64,000 nt of DNA. It comes from Darksidea phi (Eukaryota; Ascomycota; Dothideomycetes; Pleosporales; Lentitheciaceae). The notes under the pieces were generated by a model. The model saw nothing but the letters and a program-made list of their open reading frames with translations. It was not told the origin of the DNA and did no database searches. This document shows positions 1 to 11,870 of this stretch, piece after piece. The DNA lies in the NCBI GenBank assembly GCA_030770425.1, contig JASJFT010000080.1, positions 1 through 64,000 on the forward strand, given 5' to 3'. Numbering within the stretch: position 1 is the stretch's first letter; each line of letters opens with the position of its first letter. Position numbers and translations under genes: made by a program.

Positions 1-25
1 TGTGTGTGTGTGTGTGTGTGTGTGT
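1..25. repeat. (TG)n microsatellite at window edge
   Basis: The first 25 bases are an uninterrupted TG dinucleotide run that probably extends beyond the window. A reading frame through it gives a Cys-Val repeat, which I treat as an artefact. Confidence 0.95.
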
Positions 26-534
26 TCCTTAAATTGTGTTCCTGTGTGTATACCGTACTCAAAGCCTTGTGTGTGTAGCTTCTTTTCAAGGCTCGTAGAG
101 GCACGTTTGCCTCATGTTTTACGACCGCAATACCTTCAGTCACGCTCAGATTCACACGGGCAAGGTACCGTTTTTAATCCCTTTACGCGTTCTTAATAGT
201 GAAAAAGACGTAACGTATATACTAAGCGAGCTGCGAATCTAAGTAAGGTATGAACCCTACTAACTTTTTACGTATAAAAAGCTATATAGATTAATAATAT
301 ATTAGAATTCTATTAAAATAATACTAATAATAGATAAAGTCCGCTGGTTGCCAAATGTCCAGCAATTCTCGCCGAAGCCTACAACGGCTTCAATGGCAGG
401 ACCCTCCAGTCTAAAGCAAGTATGTTCGCGTTACCGATTGAGGGTCATTGACTTACAAACGTAGAGTCTAGCGGGGCTTTGGCTCGAATATTGCTGCGCT
501 CCATGTCTTGCCATTTGAAGGTCCAGAGATGCTG
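26..534. other. Intergenic, AT-rich patch, no gene seen
   Basis: No credible coding region is visible. About 195-340 is strongly A/T-rich with many TA steps and stops in all frames, as in decayed repeat DNA of fungi (repeat-induced mutation is possible but not measured). From 345 to 534 composition is normal and nothing is recognised. Confidence 0.5.
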
Positions 535-1229
535 CTAGAACCGCCAGGGGCCGGAGAGATAGTAGAGTCGGTCTTGACATGAACAGGTGCAGCTCCCACG
601 GGCGTGGACTACCGAGCTTGCACCGAAACTGGAAGCAGCATCATGAAGGTTAGAGATAGCCTGTTTCTTGAGCGGCGGCGGAGAGGTGAAGCCACTGCTG
701 GTGGTCAGGCGCTCGGCTGCACGCCTTTTGACTGGAGCCGCGAGACCCATAGCGGGAACAACTGTGGTTGATGTACAAGTAGGGGCGACCATAGCACTAC
801 TACTACCAGTTGGCGTAGTAATGCGGGATGCATTGAGCAGCTGGACTTGGTCCACACTCATCCCATCTTATTGAAAGAGGTCAGTGCGGTTATTATCCCC
901 TGAAGCTTGTGAGCCTCCATTCGCAGGCTGGCTCATTCTATATGGAGCCTGCACTACTCCACTTGTGACTGGTCTGCTCGGTGGGGGATGGATCTGAGGC
1001 GGTTCGTATCCGAACGGGTTGTTAGGAGCGGCAGCGGCTCCGCCTACAGTGTGCACTGTTCGGCAGGGGGGCTGTAGGGGAGCATTGGAGGTGTAGCCAC
1101 TCATGGCAGGCCGGCCTCTCCCTATAGCATTCTGACCCTCAACTTCTGCATTGTTGTCACGTCCACGACCGCGGCCGCGAGCCCCTGGGGTTGCGTTCGG
1201 TCCTCTACGAAACCCGCCCCTTCGAGTTC
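535..1229 (-). pseudogene. Broken RGG-rich, proline-rich ORF
   Basis: On the minus strand one frame is open from about 1229 to 535 except for a single TAA at 868-870. The upstream part begins with an Arg-Gly-rich stretch (RRGGFRRG, RGRGRGRD), followed by a Pro/Asn-rich segment (NNPFGYEPPQIHPPPSRP). The part below the stop carries a basic patch (PVKRRAAERL) and ends after 108 residues. RGG tracts are typical of RNA-binding proteins, but no folded domain is recognised. No start codon with good context is seen upstream, where a TGA closes the frame, so this may be the internal piece of a spliced gene. The in-frame stop points to a pseudogene, a short intron or a sequencing error. Confidence 0.35.
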
Positions 1230-1762
1230 AGTTTGTGTTTACCCACCGAGCAGTTAAAAACATACCTCATCTTGAGCTATTGTCACAGTATATCTGGCGT
1301 TGACGAAGTGGGTAAAGGCAGGCTTGAGGGACAAAAGTCTACTTATGTAGGTTGGAAAGAACGTGTGGGCACGTTGCTGTTATGACGAAGGGCGCAGAAA
1401 TCGGTGACGTGGTGAACATGAAAAGAAAGCTATCGGGGGACATTCTACGAAGACGAAGTGTTCGAGGTGGTACCAATCCGCGCACGGTGTGACAGCGAAG
1501 AAGATATCGGAAACCATGCGAAGGCTTTCTGCGCATGTAATGATGAGACTGAAAGACGATGGCGCATCTCGTTGCGGGGGGATGGAGGTCAGAATGTTCC
1601 CAGCAAGGGTACAAACTTAAAGGCAGCCAGGATCCATATTGATAATGCGACAAGCACTAGTCCACCGCCATCGCAGACGTATACGTCTAAAGGAGATCAA
1701 AGCCGATATTGCCCTTAAAAGCACACCCGAGCATTCTCTTTCATTTTCTTACATCAGCTCTT
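1230..1762. other. Intergenic region
   Basis: Only short overlapping ORFs of low complexity are present. Nothing is recognisable. It contains the 3' flank of the minus-strand PLP-homeostasis gene. Confidence 0.5.
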
Positions 1763-2627
1763 CTATCCTTTCTCTACAACCACCGCATCTTTCTTTGCTG
1801 GCCTCTCCCCAAAGATATCACTGCCCACCCTAACCTCAGTACTCCCCATAGCAATAGCTCCTTCAAAGTCAGAGCTCATCCCCATACTCAATTCCAACTC
1901 TTCCTGTTCCCAGCCCAGACCCTCCGCAACTTTATCCCTAACATTCCTCAATGTGACGAAATCCTCATTTTCATTTTCCGGTGTGGTAGCTTTGCTGCGC
2001 GCAATAGCTCCAATAGTCATTAACCCCGTGAGCTGCAAGTGTGGACACTTGTCCACCACATGCCTACACAGCGCGAGCGCATCGGCTGGTTCAACGCCAG
2101 ATTTGGATTCCTCGCCTGATGTATTGACTTGCACCATAACTCTCAATTTCTCCGCTCCTTCCTTCTCGAATAAAGCTTTCCTCCCCTTCTCCAACTCATT
2201 GCACTTCTTCTCACTATCCACGCTACTCACACACCACAGGTTCGGTATTTGTTCTGCAAGTTGCTTGCACTTATTTGACTGTAGGCCGCCTATAAAGTGC
2301 CATCTTATAGATCGAGGAAGCAGTCGCGATTTCTCGAGGAGTTCTTGGACGTAGTTTTCGCCGAAGTGGGTGTGCAGCGGCGGTTGTTGTTGGTGGAGGG
2401 CAAGGATGTCGGTTGCGGGTTTGAGTTTGGAGACGGCTATGAGGCGTATCTGTACTGTAATGTTAGTGAAGCGGATCGGAGACGAAGGGGGCCAGTTGCC
2501 GGGAATGGCGGGGGAGGGGTACGTTTCTGGAGCTTTTGTTGGCGGCATTGATGCGCGAAGTTATGCTGGCGAGATTTTCGGCGAGCTGTTTTGCGCGTTG
2601 GGGGTTTATTTGCATCTCGTCAGCCAT
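1763..2627 (-). CDS. Pyridoxal phosphate homeostasis protein (YggS/PROSC family)
   Basis: Predicted 263 residues in two exons, complement(1763..2449, 2523..2627); the 73-nt intron starts GTACCC and ends ATTACAGTACAG. Splicing joins SSRN to IRLIAVSKLKP, restoring the family motif with the PLP-binding lysine near residue 42. Further signatures follow in order: FGENYVQELLEK, WHFIGGLQSNKCK, VQVNTSGEESKSG, LTGLMTIG, and near the C-terminus LSMGMSSDFEGAI with GSTEVRVGSDIFG, which in the family bind the PLP phosphate. The start is the ATG at 2625-2627; the frame continues upstream but only from a TTG. The family buffers and delivers pyridoxal 5'-phosphate and has an alanine-racemase-like TIM barrel without demonstrated enzymatic activity. 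Length matches the family. Confidence 0.93.
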
Positions 2628-2956
2628 TGTCAGGGTGCTGGTCGTAGAAGGTAGCTTTCTAGTGATGACGGGTGTCAGAGCTCGGTGGTGGAAATTCAGC
2701 CCTACGATCAATCCTTTCTTGGCATTAAATTGTCGGCCTCGGTCCCCAACATATTCTTCTGATAAAAGTCTAAACGTATTTTTCGATACGAATTTAGCGA
2801 TAAAATAGAGAGTTCATGCAACGTGTAGCTATCGTCGTTGCGATACTGTAACGCTTCCTGAAGCCAGCATCAACTCCTCCTTGAACGCCAACTTAACGAC
2901 AAGGTATCTCCGAAAACATCACAAACGCTCTAGATCATAACTAAACGCCCATCTTC

Positions 2957-4271
2957 TCACTCACCGCTACATAAATTTAACCCAGCAACAACACACCAAT
3001 TCCAATTCCACCGCGTCGCACTAGCAAGATCATCCACATTCAACATGCCTACCCCGTTGTCCGTCAACGTAAACCACACCTTATCCCTTAGTGAGATCGG
3101 CCATGAAGGCGTACCCCAATACCTCGACTTCAGCCCCTTGTCCGCAGCGGCCTTGATCTGGCTCTTCAAAATGTCAATTTGGTCAGAGGTAAGCTTGTTG
3201 AACCATAGACGGCCGATTGCCTTGCGCATCCGCACGCTAGCGTAGTATGAGTTTTCGGTGGAGTACACGGGATTGGAAATATCGTCCAAGGGAGCGTCAA
3301 AGAAGACGAAGCGATTCGTGTTGTTTTGCTGCACGAGCTCGAAAGGAGTGTTGCCTGTTCCAACGATAGTAAGTGGTCCATTGATAACCTCTGAGCCGTC
3401 AAAGTAGGTGAGCCACCCTTTCTCGTGTAGTGGCCGCAACTGTTCCAGCAGCACCGGCCAAGTATCGTGTCCATTGTTTTTGAAGTCGATGAGCAGAATT
3501 ACCGAAGTGCTCGGATCCGTTTCGAACACGCCAATCTCTTTCTCTTCCGTCGAAGCAACTGAGACATTGCTGTTCATGAGAATGTTCGTAAGCGGGTCTA
3601 GATATAGACTTCTCAATGTGCGTTCTCGTTTAGTTGCATACCAGGAATGACCGACAAGAAGCTCCTTGTCATCGGTCAACCAGATATCGGCTTCAATACC
3701 GATGCAGCCAGCCGCTAAAGCTTCGTACAACGGTACAGAACGCCAGTAGTCGTTGTGCGAGTGGCAATTTTTGGGAATGATATCTCGGCTGAAACCATCT
3801 CTCCACTCAAACTTGAACGCGCCGTTCGAATCCGGTTCTTTCCAAACTTCGACAACGTGCTGAAGGCCACTGTTGACTTTTGGTGGTGCTAACTGCCGTA
3901 CCAATGCGTGAACCAGCGAAATGTAAATTCTTGGTGGGTCAGCTCGATTCATGCGGTTTGGTGACAATAGCTCACATTGCTGCAACAACACCAAAGCACG
4001 CCAAAATCACGAGAATAATCAATATCCATCTGCAGAATCTCTTTCGTCTTGCGCTTCGGTGAGGTTGTTCGTCGTCCTTAGGGTCCTGCGATCCCAGGTT
4101 TCTTATCCAAAATATTGACGGCCATCGTCGCGATCGCTCTCCTTTGTACCATTTAGGCTTTGTCCTTGGTCCTATGTCTTCTTCTCCTTCTGTAAATGAA
4201 ATTGACTCTCCACTCTCCTCATCGTCAACCTCGTCATGAAATGTTGTCGGAAATGGCTTGAGTGCCGGCAT
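2957..4271 (-). CDS. AIM6-like membrane-anchored PLC-like phosphodiesterase
   Basis: Predicted 422 residues, complement(2957..3929, 3976..4271). Exon 1 encodes an acidic, Ser-rich N-terminus (about 70 residues), a basic stretch (RRKRFCRW) and one membrane segment (ILIILVILACFGVVA), suggesting a type II anchor. The 46-nt intron (GTGAGC...CACCAAG) joins VVAAI to IYISLVHAL. Exon 2 has the PLC-like TIM-barrel hallmarks of the Altered Inheritance of Mitochondria 6 family: CHSHNDYWRSVPLYEAL, GIEADIWLT, LLVGHS and ILLIDFKNNG. The His, Glu/Asp and second His correspond to the GDPD/PLC-X metal-acid-base set. The substrate is unknown. The ORF ends inside a GGTGAGTGAG string, so a short extra 3' exon is possible. 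Confidence 0.88.
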
Positions 4272-5535
4272 CGTGCGCTTAGAATATTCAGGAGTCGCGA
4301 ATTCGTTGTTACGAACTCCTTGAAGCCTGATATCTGCTCCATGTCAGTCAATTTCAGCTACTAGATTACACCAAACAGCCGTAAAACGATGCGCAAGAAC
4401 AATTCATGCGTGATGCTGCACAGGTGTGGGTAGACATTCAGACAGACTTACCCAAAGAAGCAATTTTCCAGAACCGTTACACAAAGTAAACGGCAATAAA
4501 ATAGGGGCTCTGAAAAAAAGACGACACCTTTGTCGACCACGAACTTGATGTCTGTAAGCGAGCCAACTCACTATAAATGAATAACAACCCTACTACTGAG
4601 GAGTAAACCTAGTCAGGTCTATTTCCTTCACCTATAGCCGTGGATGTTACGGATACACACAGGTGTGGGAGATGGCATGTCATATAACGTAAACCAAGGG
4701 GCCGAAAATAGCGTCGGGCTATGAAAGGTATCACACTGAAACATGGGCGGCGAATTTGCGAGGCTGAGTTTCGCTACAGTAATCCTAGGCCCCATCAGGC
4801 GAACGCCACTCGATGCCGTGCTAGTTAGAGACTCGGGGCCTTGAAACACGGCATAAGCGTTGATATTCAACTTAGAGCCAATAAGGAGAGGATCTTCGGG
4901 GGACTGAAGGATTCGTGCTCGTGAATTTTCTTTTTCGCAGATTTCTTGGGTTCACGACCCACATGATTTGGGGGCGCTGAAAGACGCCAACTTACTACCA
5001 TACCCAATGGTAGTCAAGGAAGACGTTTCTCGCTTGTCGGTGACCGCGGAAACCTGCAGAACATCCAGACACCGACCAGCATTCGAGGAGTGGCTCCGCG
5101 TCTCTAAACCGTTATCCAGATCCCCACTAAAAGACGGCACGAGCAAAGAAAGTTTGACAGCACAAAGGCAAACTAGTCTACAAGTGACTAGCGCGTTTGC
5201 CAGCATCCCGCACCGACAGCCGAACTGCGTCAATGACACCCATCAATAAACACCGTTATTAACATCAATATCCTTTAACGAGACATGCCGTATCCGTGAA
5301 CCAGACTCAGGAAGCTATTGTACGACCTTCCGCTGCGTATCGCAAAAGCCACTTTGTCACTTTCCAAATTGAACACGAAACGGCCATGCTGGCCTGTTCA
5401 CCGCCATGAATGCGGCACAGGGAAGGTATAACAATAGATCTGCGCATGGCAAGCTCAGTTTTTTAGCCGCTTTACTTCCCAACTTCTCCATCGTCCGCAC
5501 ACACTATCTTGAAAACCTGTCATATCCTCGTCGTC
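4272..5535. other. Intergenic region, no gene seen
   Basis: This interval holds the AIM6-like gene promoter and about 1 kb with only short, uninformative ORFs. No RNA gene or repeat is recognised. Confidence 0.5.
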
Positions 5536-5739
5536 ATGCCGAAAGACTCAACATTCCGCTACTGCATCGCCCTCCTTCTCGCCATCCAAACGCTATGCTG
5601 GGCCCTAACGCTGCTCGATCTGCTCAGCCCGGGAAAACCTCTCGCGATACTACGTAACTGGACAACCTTCGTCGCCCAGTTACTTTCCCGTCGACCCTCG
5701 AGCCTGCTGTCGTATAAAGACATTCGTATTGGCATCTAG
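5536..5739 (+). CDS. Possible small membrane or secreted ORF
   Basis: An ATG at 5536 opens a 67-residue frame with one hydrophobic segment (CIALLLAIQTLCWALTLL) near residues 9-26, which could be a signal anchor. The 75 bases upstream are pyrimidine-rich (CTTCCCAACTTCTCCATC), like a fungal 5' leader. Against it, the ORF is short, no homologue is recognised, and a second short frame at 5760-5978 is offset by one base, so the locus could be a frameshifted relic or chance. No function is proposed. Confidence 0.22.
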   Translation: MPKDSTFRYCIALLLAIQTLCWALTLLDLLSPGKPLAILRNWTTFVAQLLSRRPSSLLSYKDIRIGI

Positions 5740-6551
5740 AACCATCACGGCCAAAGTCTTTGGAATATTGCCTGCAAAACGGGATCCTCTATGGTCGAGA
5801 ACCACGCCGCGGGCTAGAAGGGCCCTATTCGCTATGCGGTACTACATCTACCCTCCAGGGATTACGACTTCACGCTTATCGAGTCATGGCGAGACGAGGG
5901 TTACACACTCGCACACCAGCACGAAGAGGGAAGCGCGCGACTATCGACCTTGAGATCTTGGATATAGAAAGAAGTTAGGAGTTACCATGCAGGAGCAGGG
6001 AAGACGTTGGCAGACAGAATGACGGAACAATATCCCAAAGCCTATACTCCGTCTAGGCGCGTCCGACGGAACGGCCGTTTAGAGGGTATAATCCCGCAAA
6101 TGTAACCGGGTTACCCAACCCACATTATCTTGGCTCTGTCGTAAGACGCGCCTACACACTTGAATGTATAACATTCCAGTAATTCACACCCCAAGCACGT
6201 TACCGTGAGACGTTCGTGTTTGAATACCTCAATTGCGTATGCCTCTATCTTGCCAACCACAACCCATACGCCCAAGCACGTCGTCCCACCAAACGCCCTA
6301 TGCACCCAAACCCAACAAGATCAAACAGATGAGATAGCACCCTAGCCTTAACCAAGGAACCGATCATGCACCCTCACTCCTGCTCCCAAACCGCCCCGTC
6401 ACAAGAGAATGTACGCGGAAAGGGAGCCAAAAAACCACCCACCAGAAAACCACAATGACGAATACTGTGTCCAAAGCAAATCACAAGAAGGATCATGTGC
6501 CCTAGAAACTTATTAACTCCAAGTCTGCTAGGAAATGGATAACCAAGGAAA
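5740..6551. other. Intergenic, 3' flank of SIP5
   Basis: Nothing recognisable apart from the short ORF at 5760-5978 mentioned with the preceding feature. Confidence 0.45.
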
Positions 6552-9223
6552 TTACTGAGTGGCCTGATGATGCCCTATAGAGTCCACCATGCTTACCTCG
6601 CCAATACGCTTTTGGTCAAGGTGATCGGAATGGTTTGTTACGACTTGCACGCGAGGTGCAGGCTCGATCTCGTCATCATCTTCGATGGATGGAGCGGATG
6701 GTTTAAGCGTTGTAACGCTCGCCTCCAATGGGGACGTAGGCTCTATTTCAGGCAGTGTCGGCGCACCAGGTGACTGTATGGAGATCTCTGGCGTAACGTT
6801 GGAGCTGTTCTCACTATAGCCGTTGACAGTGGCCTCGGTTTGACTAGAGTTCGTCACTGTTACTCCGTCCTCTGTCACATCTTCAATATGCTGCGCGTTA
6901 CCCTCGTTCTTGCCTTCCTCCGTCGTAATGACCTCTGCAAGGCTCCGGAAACTGAACGTAGGCTCAGTGCCAGGAGTACCTTGGGGAGGAGTGTCTTCCG
7001 CGTTCAAACTGATACCTGATGCATTAGGGCTTGGACCGAGGGATGACGACGATGCGTCAAGAACTCCTTGGTTTTGTTCAAGTGAGTCGGCGAAAGAAGA
7101 GACTGAGGAAGAGTTTGAAAGATTCCGGAGTGCCGCCCTGTGCGAGGGCTGCTCCGTGAGGGGCTCAAAAGGTGGCGAACTGCCAGTATTCGAGACTTCC
7201 CGCTGGATCTGCGCCCGACTGTGTTCAAGATGTCTCTGTGAAGAGTCCTTAGCGGAAGAGGTATTTGTTGTCGAGGTGGGTTCGGTCAGTGGGTTGAAGC
7301 CGGCGTATCCGCCGGAGCGATCCACTGCCTTGCCCTTACCAGCAGCGGATGATGAACCAGGTCTTTCGTCTTCGGCACCATCTTGATTAGGTGGAAGGAA
7401 TAATCCGCTCTTGCGCGCCGCCTTCTCCGCCTTTTTGGCTTCCTTGGCCTTCTTCTTGTCTTCCTTCTTTGCTTCTTTGGCAGCTTCTTTGTCTTCCTTC
7501 TTTTTGCGTTCCTCCTCTGCTGCGAGGCTTAGTCGGATAGCTTCCATCATCATGAGCTCTTCCAAATCTTCCAACCTGTTACCCCGCCTAGAACTTTGTC
7601 GACCAGCAGTCAGATCGCCCTGGCCATCGTTGCGACTCGACGATCCGGCTGCCGCGAGCAGAGCGTTCAAATCAGCATCACGGCGAGGTGTACCCTGACC
7701 ACTGCTGCCGGCGCTGTCGCTTCCGAACATGGTTCGCCTCCGTCGTCCAAGACCGAAGCCCCGACCTTCCGATTGAGCGTTGCCCATTACGTATGCAGCA
7801 TTATGCAATGCCGTAGCAGCCGCAGCCCTTCGCAAAGCATGTGACCTCGCATCAGCTAATTTCTTTGCCCAGTCAGGCCGCACACGGTCCGTCGTAATCA
7901 CAGAACTATCGTTAGCTGCAACAGAGGCCGCTCTCCTCCGTCCAGGGGATGTCAATCCCTGCGAGTTTAGTGAAGACGTTGACGACATTGCGGAAGCAGC
8001 GCTCGCCAATGCATGGCCTTGAGAAGCATACGACAACCCTCTGCGAAACGGCGGAGGTTCATATGTTATGCCAAATTCAGGTTGCTTACAGAAGGGACAG
8101 CATGCCGGCTCTGACACCAATTGACCGTCCTCCTGTGGCTCGACCGGATTACCGTGCTCATCGTGATGCTCGGGTGGATGGGGCTCTGGCCTCTTGATTT
8201 GCACAAAGCACTCGGAGCAAATTGGTTGGTCGCAGCAACGGGTTTTGTTCAAGTATGGGGGATAAAACAGAAAGCAGATAGGACACTCAGAGGCGTCCTT
8301 GTACAAGAAGACCTCGATCCGCTGGCCGTTAACGTACGGATCCTTCGGTAGCTGTAGTTCCTGCGGGACCATTTCGGTCTGTGAGTTGTTGCGTGAGCCA
8401 GTGGTCAACGCAGCAAGGGTCTTAGCCCGGCCGCGAAAGAAAGGCGATGAGGAAGGAGCTGCAGCAATTGGAGAAGTTGGTGAGGGCAGCGAGAAAGCAG
8501 GATGTGATGGCGATAGACTCGCGGAGCGATCAGAAGTCTGTGACATGGAGCGCCCGCCGATTGGAACTGTGAGATTGTGGATATTCTGGCTCGAGCTTCG
8601 CGGATTCCATTCTGTGCTGAGATTGGAGGGCCGAGGCGGCTCTTCTGGTGGTACCTCATCGGGCGCGGGCAGGTCCTTTCCATTAACCACGGCAATAATT
8701 TGGTGCTCGGTCCATGTATCCTCGTGGTCGTTGAGGCCCTTCCAAAAAGGAGCTAAACGGCGCTCAATCTAGATTATGTGAGATGTGATAGTCACTCAGC
8801 TTTGGTGGTGCATACCTGCAACTGCCGCACAATGGGCTTGCTGAAGTCTTCTGGCCCCGTGTAAGTGCCAAGGGTGACCAAGAAGCCACCATCTATGCCC
8901 TCTTCACGGAGACTCCGCTCTCGCTCCTGTGCTCTGAGCTGCCGTTCCTTCTCCAGCTTGCGCGCCTCTCGCTCTGCCTTCGTCTCCCGCCGCGGCTCCA
9001 GAGCCGGGTCACGCTCCGAGCTGCCGCCAATGCCTAGGAAAGATAAATCCGGTCTGCTTCCACGTCCGCTGCGTGAACTGTACACGAGGCTACCGGAACG
9101 GCCGTGGCGTGAGGATTCGTCAGAAGCGGGTGCGGTGGGTGAGCTGCCATGGCGAGTGCTCGACGGTCGCCCATGCTCCCGCGAGGAGCCGGGTCGCCCC
9201 TCTTTTGCCTGGCTGTTTCCCAT
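6552..9223 (-). CDS. SIP5: SIP5-like RING-type zinc finger protein
   Basis: Predicted 874 residues, complement(6552..8768, 8816..9223), with a 47-nt intron (GTATGC...AATCTAG) joining IVRQLQ to [12 protein letters not shown]. The start is MGNSQAKE, whose Gly-Asn-Ser opening could be N-myristoylated. Order: Ser/Arg-rich N-terminus; charged helix ([18 protein letters not shown], about 97-115); a conserved block ending [15 protein letters not shown]; then the cysteine module [27 protein letters not shown] (about 297-330) and [11 protein letters not shown] (about 358). A Lys/Glu-rich coiled coil and a long Ser/Thr-rich tail follow. This matches yeast Sip5, described as interacting with Snf1 kinase and the Reg1/Glc7 phosphatase. 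The function in this fungus is inferred from the family. Confidence 0.88.
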
Positions 9224-9903
9224 AGTGATAGTGTGTTGATGGGTTTGGGGCGGCTGGGAAAAGCGGGCGGGGGAGGCCCAAGTGCTCGATATGCCAGCAA
9301 CGCAGCTGCGCCGGTAGGAAAGGGATGCTCTGGGTGCGCGCACACACACTGCCGATGGCCTTATCGGTCGAGGGGTAGCGAATGTGAGCTCGAGGGGATG
9401 GCGCGAGAGATAGCTCGTGTCACAAGGACATGTTAGATGCGGTTCATGCACCACCACCGCCGCCGCACCGTAGACGGTCAAAGAATATGCAGCGCTGAGA
9501 CACCCGGTGGTGAGCTGCTCAAAGATGGCACCAGCTGGTGCCGGGTATATAATATGCAGTGATGCGGCGAGGAGCGTGTGAAAGTGTGGTTGCTAGCAGA
9601 GCAAGAAGCCTGAATGATGTAGGCTTGGCGCTGGATGTCGATCGCAAACGTATTGAGTGGGCAGGGCCGAGTGGCGCGGGGAAGAAGCGCCAGCACAGCA
9701 CAGCACAGTGCGAGCTCACATGTCAGCATTCACCGCATTGTCGCTGCGAACATCTCTAGCTGGTCTTCAGGAGCCGCGCGAAGCAAAGACAGGTGCTGGA
9801 TGCTTCACGCTTTGTGATGCAACCGCGTCGCCGCTTACCGGAGCTTGTATAGCTTGGCCCCGCACAAGCCTCACCATCTCACGATATCACTCAGCCGTCT
9901 TCG
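9224..9903. other. SIP5 upstream region
   Basis: Holds the likely promoter and leader of SIP5. Several 60-110 codon ORFs overlap on both strands but none has a recognisable domain. No distinct element could be assigned. Confidence 0.5.
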
Positions 9904-10092
9904 TCATACGCAGCAAAATCCTTTGTTATCATGAGAAAGGACTTCCGGTGAACAAAAGGGCCCAGAGCCCGTCCAAAGTTGCATGAACTGATTCGCTGCT
10001 GTCGCTTCGGAACTGACCGAGGAGAGAGCAACAATCAAGAACAACAACATCGCGAAGACTGACTTTCGTAGGTTTTCTTTGGTGGAGTTCAT
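9904..10092 (-). CDS. Candidate small secreted protein
   Basis: An ATG at 10090-10092 opens 62 residues ending at TGA (9904-9906). The N-terminus fits a signal peptide: a short basic region (KENLRK), a hydrophobic core (SVFAMLLFLIVALSSVSS) and a likely cleavage after the SSEATA region. The mature part would be about 30 residues with three cysteines (one in GPFCS, two in GFCC). The frame also runs upstream from a non-ATG codon. No homologue is recognised, and an extra 3' exon is possible. It resembles fungal small secreted proteins in form only. Confidence 0.3.
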   Translation of the reverse strand: MNSTKENLRKSVFAMLLFLIVALSSVSSEATAANQFMQLWTGSGPFCSPEVLSHDNKGFCCV

Positions 10093-10583
10093 CTGCCAGG
10101 TTTCAGCTCGCTGTTTACTGTGGCTATGTAGCAAAGGAGCCAAAAGTGGGATCCGGTAGCGATGCTCAGAATATTCTTAACGAAGCCTAGCTGCATCGTA
10201 GATGATAGTTGGCACAGGTAAAATACCACATCATTTCTAAGTTCTTCCATTAGTGCATTATTTCCTACCTGTAGTTTCGCAAATGTCCATCACCCCTAAC
10301 CAAATGCGGGCTCTTCTGTCACTGCATCCCCAGCACCCCAACTCTACCGGTGTCTGCTGTTCGCCACTGAATTCGAGTCTACCTTCTGCAGTTCGAGTTA
10401 TGCTCTCTCCCTTTCCATAACTTCAATCCTAGATTATCCTTCACCATCAGGCTCCACATTATCGAACCTCACTTCAATTTCAACATTCATGCAATTCATT
10501 TTCAGAAGAACGGTCGACTTTTTCTATATGATAGGCGTATCATTCCTCGGTTGCAGGCCCCCATCCATTGATGCATCATTCGC
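10093..10583. other. Intergenic, 3' flank of the epimerase gene
   Basis: A C/T-rich stretch (about 10255-10560) with no ORF of interest. It probably contains the 3' UTR and polyadenylation region of the minus-strand epimerase gene. Confidence 0.45.
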
Positions 10584-11870
10584 TTAGATAGTACCAAACT
10601 CCCACGAGCCCTCCCAGTGGTACCCCCTGCTAGGTCCGTAGATTTGCTTGTCGAGGCGGCCCCACTCAGGACTATGAAGAGAGTTAGAAAAGATCAAGCG
10701 CTGCATTTCGTGAGACTTACTGGTTGATGCCATCGACGTAGTCCTGGGCCTCAATAGCAATGCAGCCGTCCCTCGGGATGAACTTGTCCTTGCCAGCAAT
10801 GCCCTGCGTGTTCTTGAACTCAGTCTTTCCGTCGTTCCAATTGCAAGTGTACAGGACGACAGCATCCTGGTTGGTGCGCAAATCAGCCTTGATTCCGGTA
10901 AAGGCACTGCTCAAGGTAAGTGCAACTTTCTTCTTATCTCTCTTATCATTGAATGCCCAGGCACCATTGTACCCATGGCAGCCACTGCCGCAATGGTTTT
11001 CAAAATCTGCGTTGCCGGATGCAAATCCTAGCTGGTGTGGAGCAGTCCTGAAGTCGTCGATGGAGTTCTTAGAGACGTTGGCGATGACGCCTGTGGGCAG
11101 GGCGTTCTTGTCAGCCACCAAGACACGCCGAGCCTCCGGCATGTAGACAGTGTGGTTCCAGATGGTCCTGGTGTCTGGGTTGGCGAAGGCATCAAGCTGA
11201 AAGTAGGTGTGCTGTGTGAGCATGATGGGAGTCTCCCTTTCGAGAGACTTGGCGTTCATCACAATGCTCCACTTGTTCTTCGAGACGGAGTAGGTAACGC
11301 TGGCAGTGACAGCGCCCGGCATGCCCGTCAATTTGGCATCGTCGTAGATTGAGAAAGTTATCGAGCTATTAGTTGCATCTGTGACATTCCAGTTACGGAA
11401 AGACCAGTTTTTGGTACCACTGTGAAGGGTGTTGGGTCCGTCATTGAGCTCGGTGTGATACGTGACGTTGTCGATGCTGAAGGTGCCCTTTCCAATGCGG
11501 TTTACGTAAGGTCCCGGGATGGCATTATAGACAGGGTGTCCGGGGTCGACAGCTGTTGCGCGGTAAGTACGAATTTTAGCGCATGGAGACCATGAAGACT
11601 TACGATAGAAGGACGTATTGTCATAGCCCAAGACAATGTCACGCTCGACGCCGTTCTTATCTGTTTTCTTTTCAGCTTCAATCGATGATCTGACAGCAAA
11701 GTCTCACCCTTAACCCAAAGATTGGTCAATGTAGCCGCATAAGGAATGAACTGAGCCTTGATTCCCGGAGCCGTAAGTGTATACTTCCCATCCGCATCGG
11801 GTAGTGGTGGGGCTTTGTGGATCGCCGCCGCGGAAGCCGCCGCAACAAAAAGAGCGCAAGAATACTTCAT
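10584..11870 (-). CDS. Secreted aldose 1-epimerase (galactose mutarotase family)
   Basis: Predicted 379 residues in four exons: complement(10584..10671, 10721..11552, 11604..11660, 11708..11870), with introns of 49, 51 and 47 nt, all phase-consistent. The N-terminus MKYSCALFVAAASAAAIHK is a clear signal peptide, so the product is probably extracellular or vacuolar. The second exon is only 57 nt (NGVERDIVLGYDNTSFY). The galactose-mutarotase fold is shown by PGPYVNRIGKG, LHSGTKNW, LTQHTYFQLDAF (catalytic His) and GCIAIEAQDYVDGIN (catalytic Glu); the last exon adds HPEWGRLDKQIYGPSRGY. The family interconverts alpha and beta anomers of sugars. Several N-glycosylation sequons (NVT, NSS, NHT) fit secretion. 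Secreted fungal members have poorly known substrates. Confidence 0.92.

Noticed and set aside
2628..2711. N-terminal extension of the PLP-homeostasis protein resembling a transit peptide
   Set aside because: The frame is open but begins with TTG and has no ATG; the ATG at 2625-2627 gives the usual family N-terminus.
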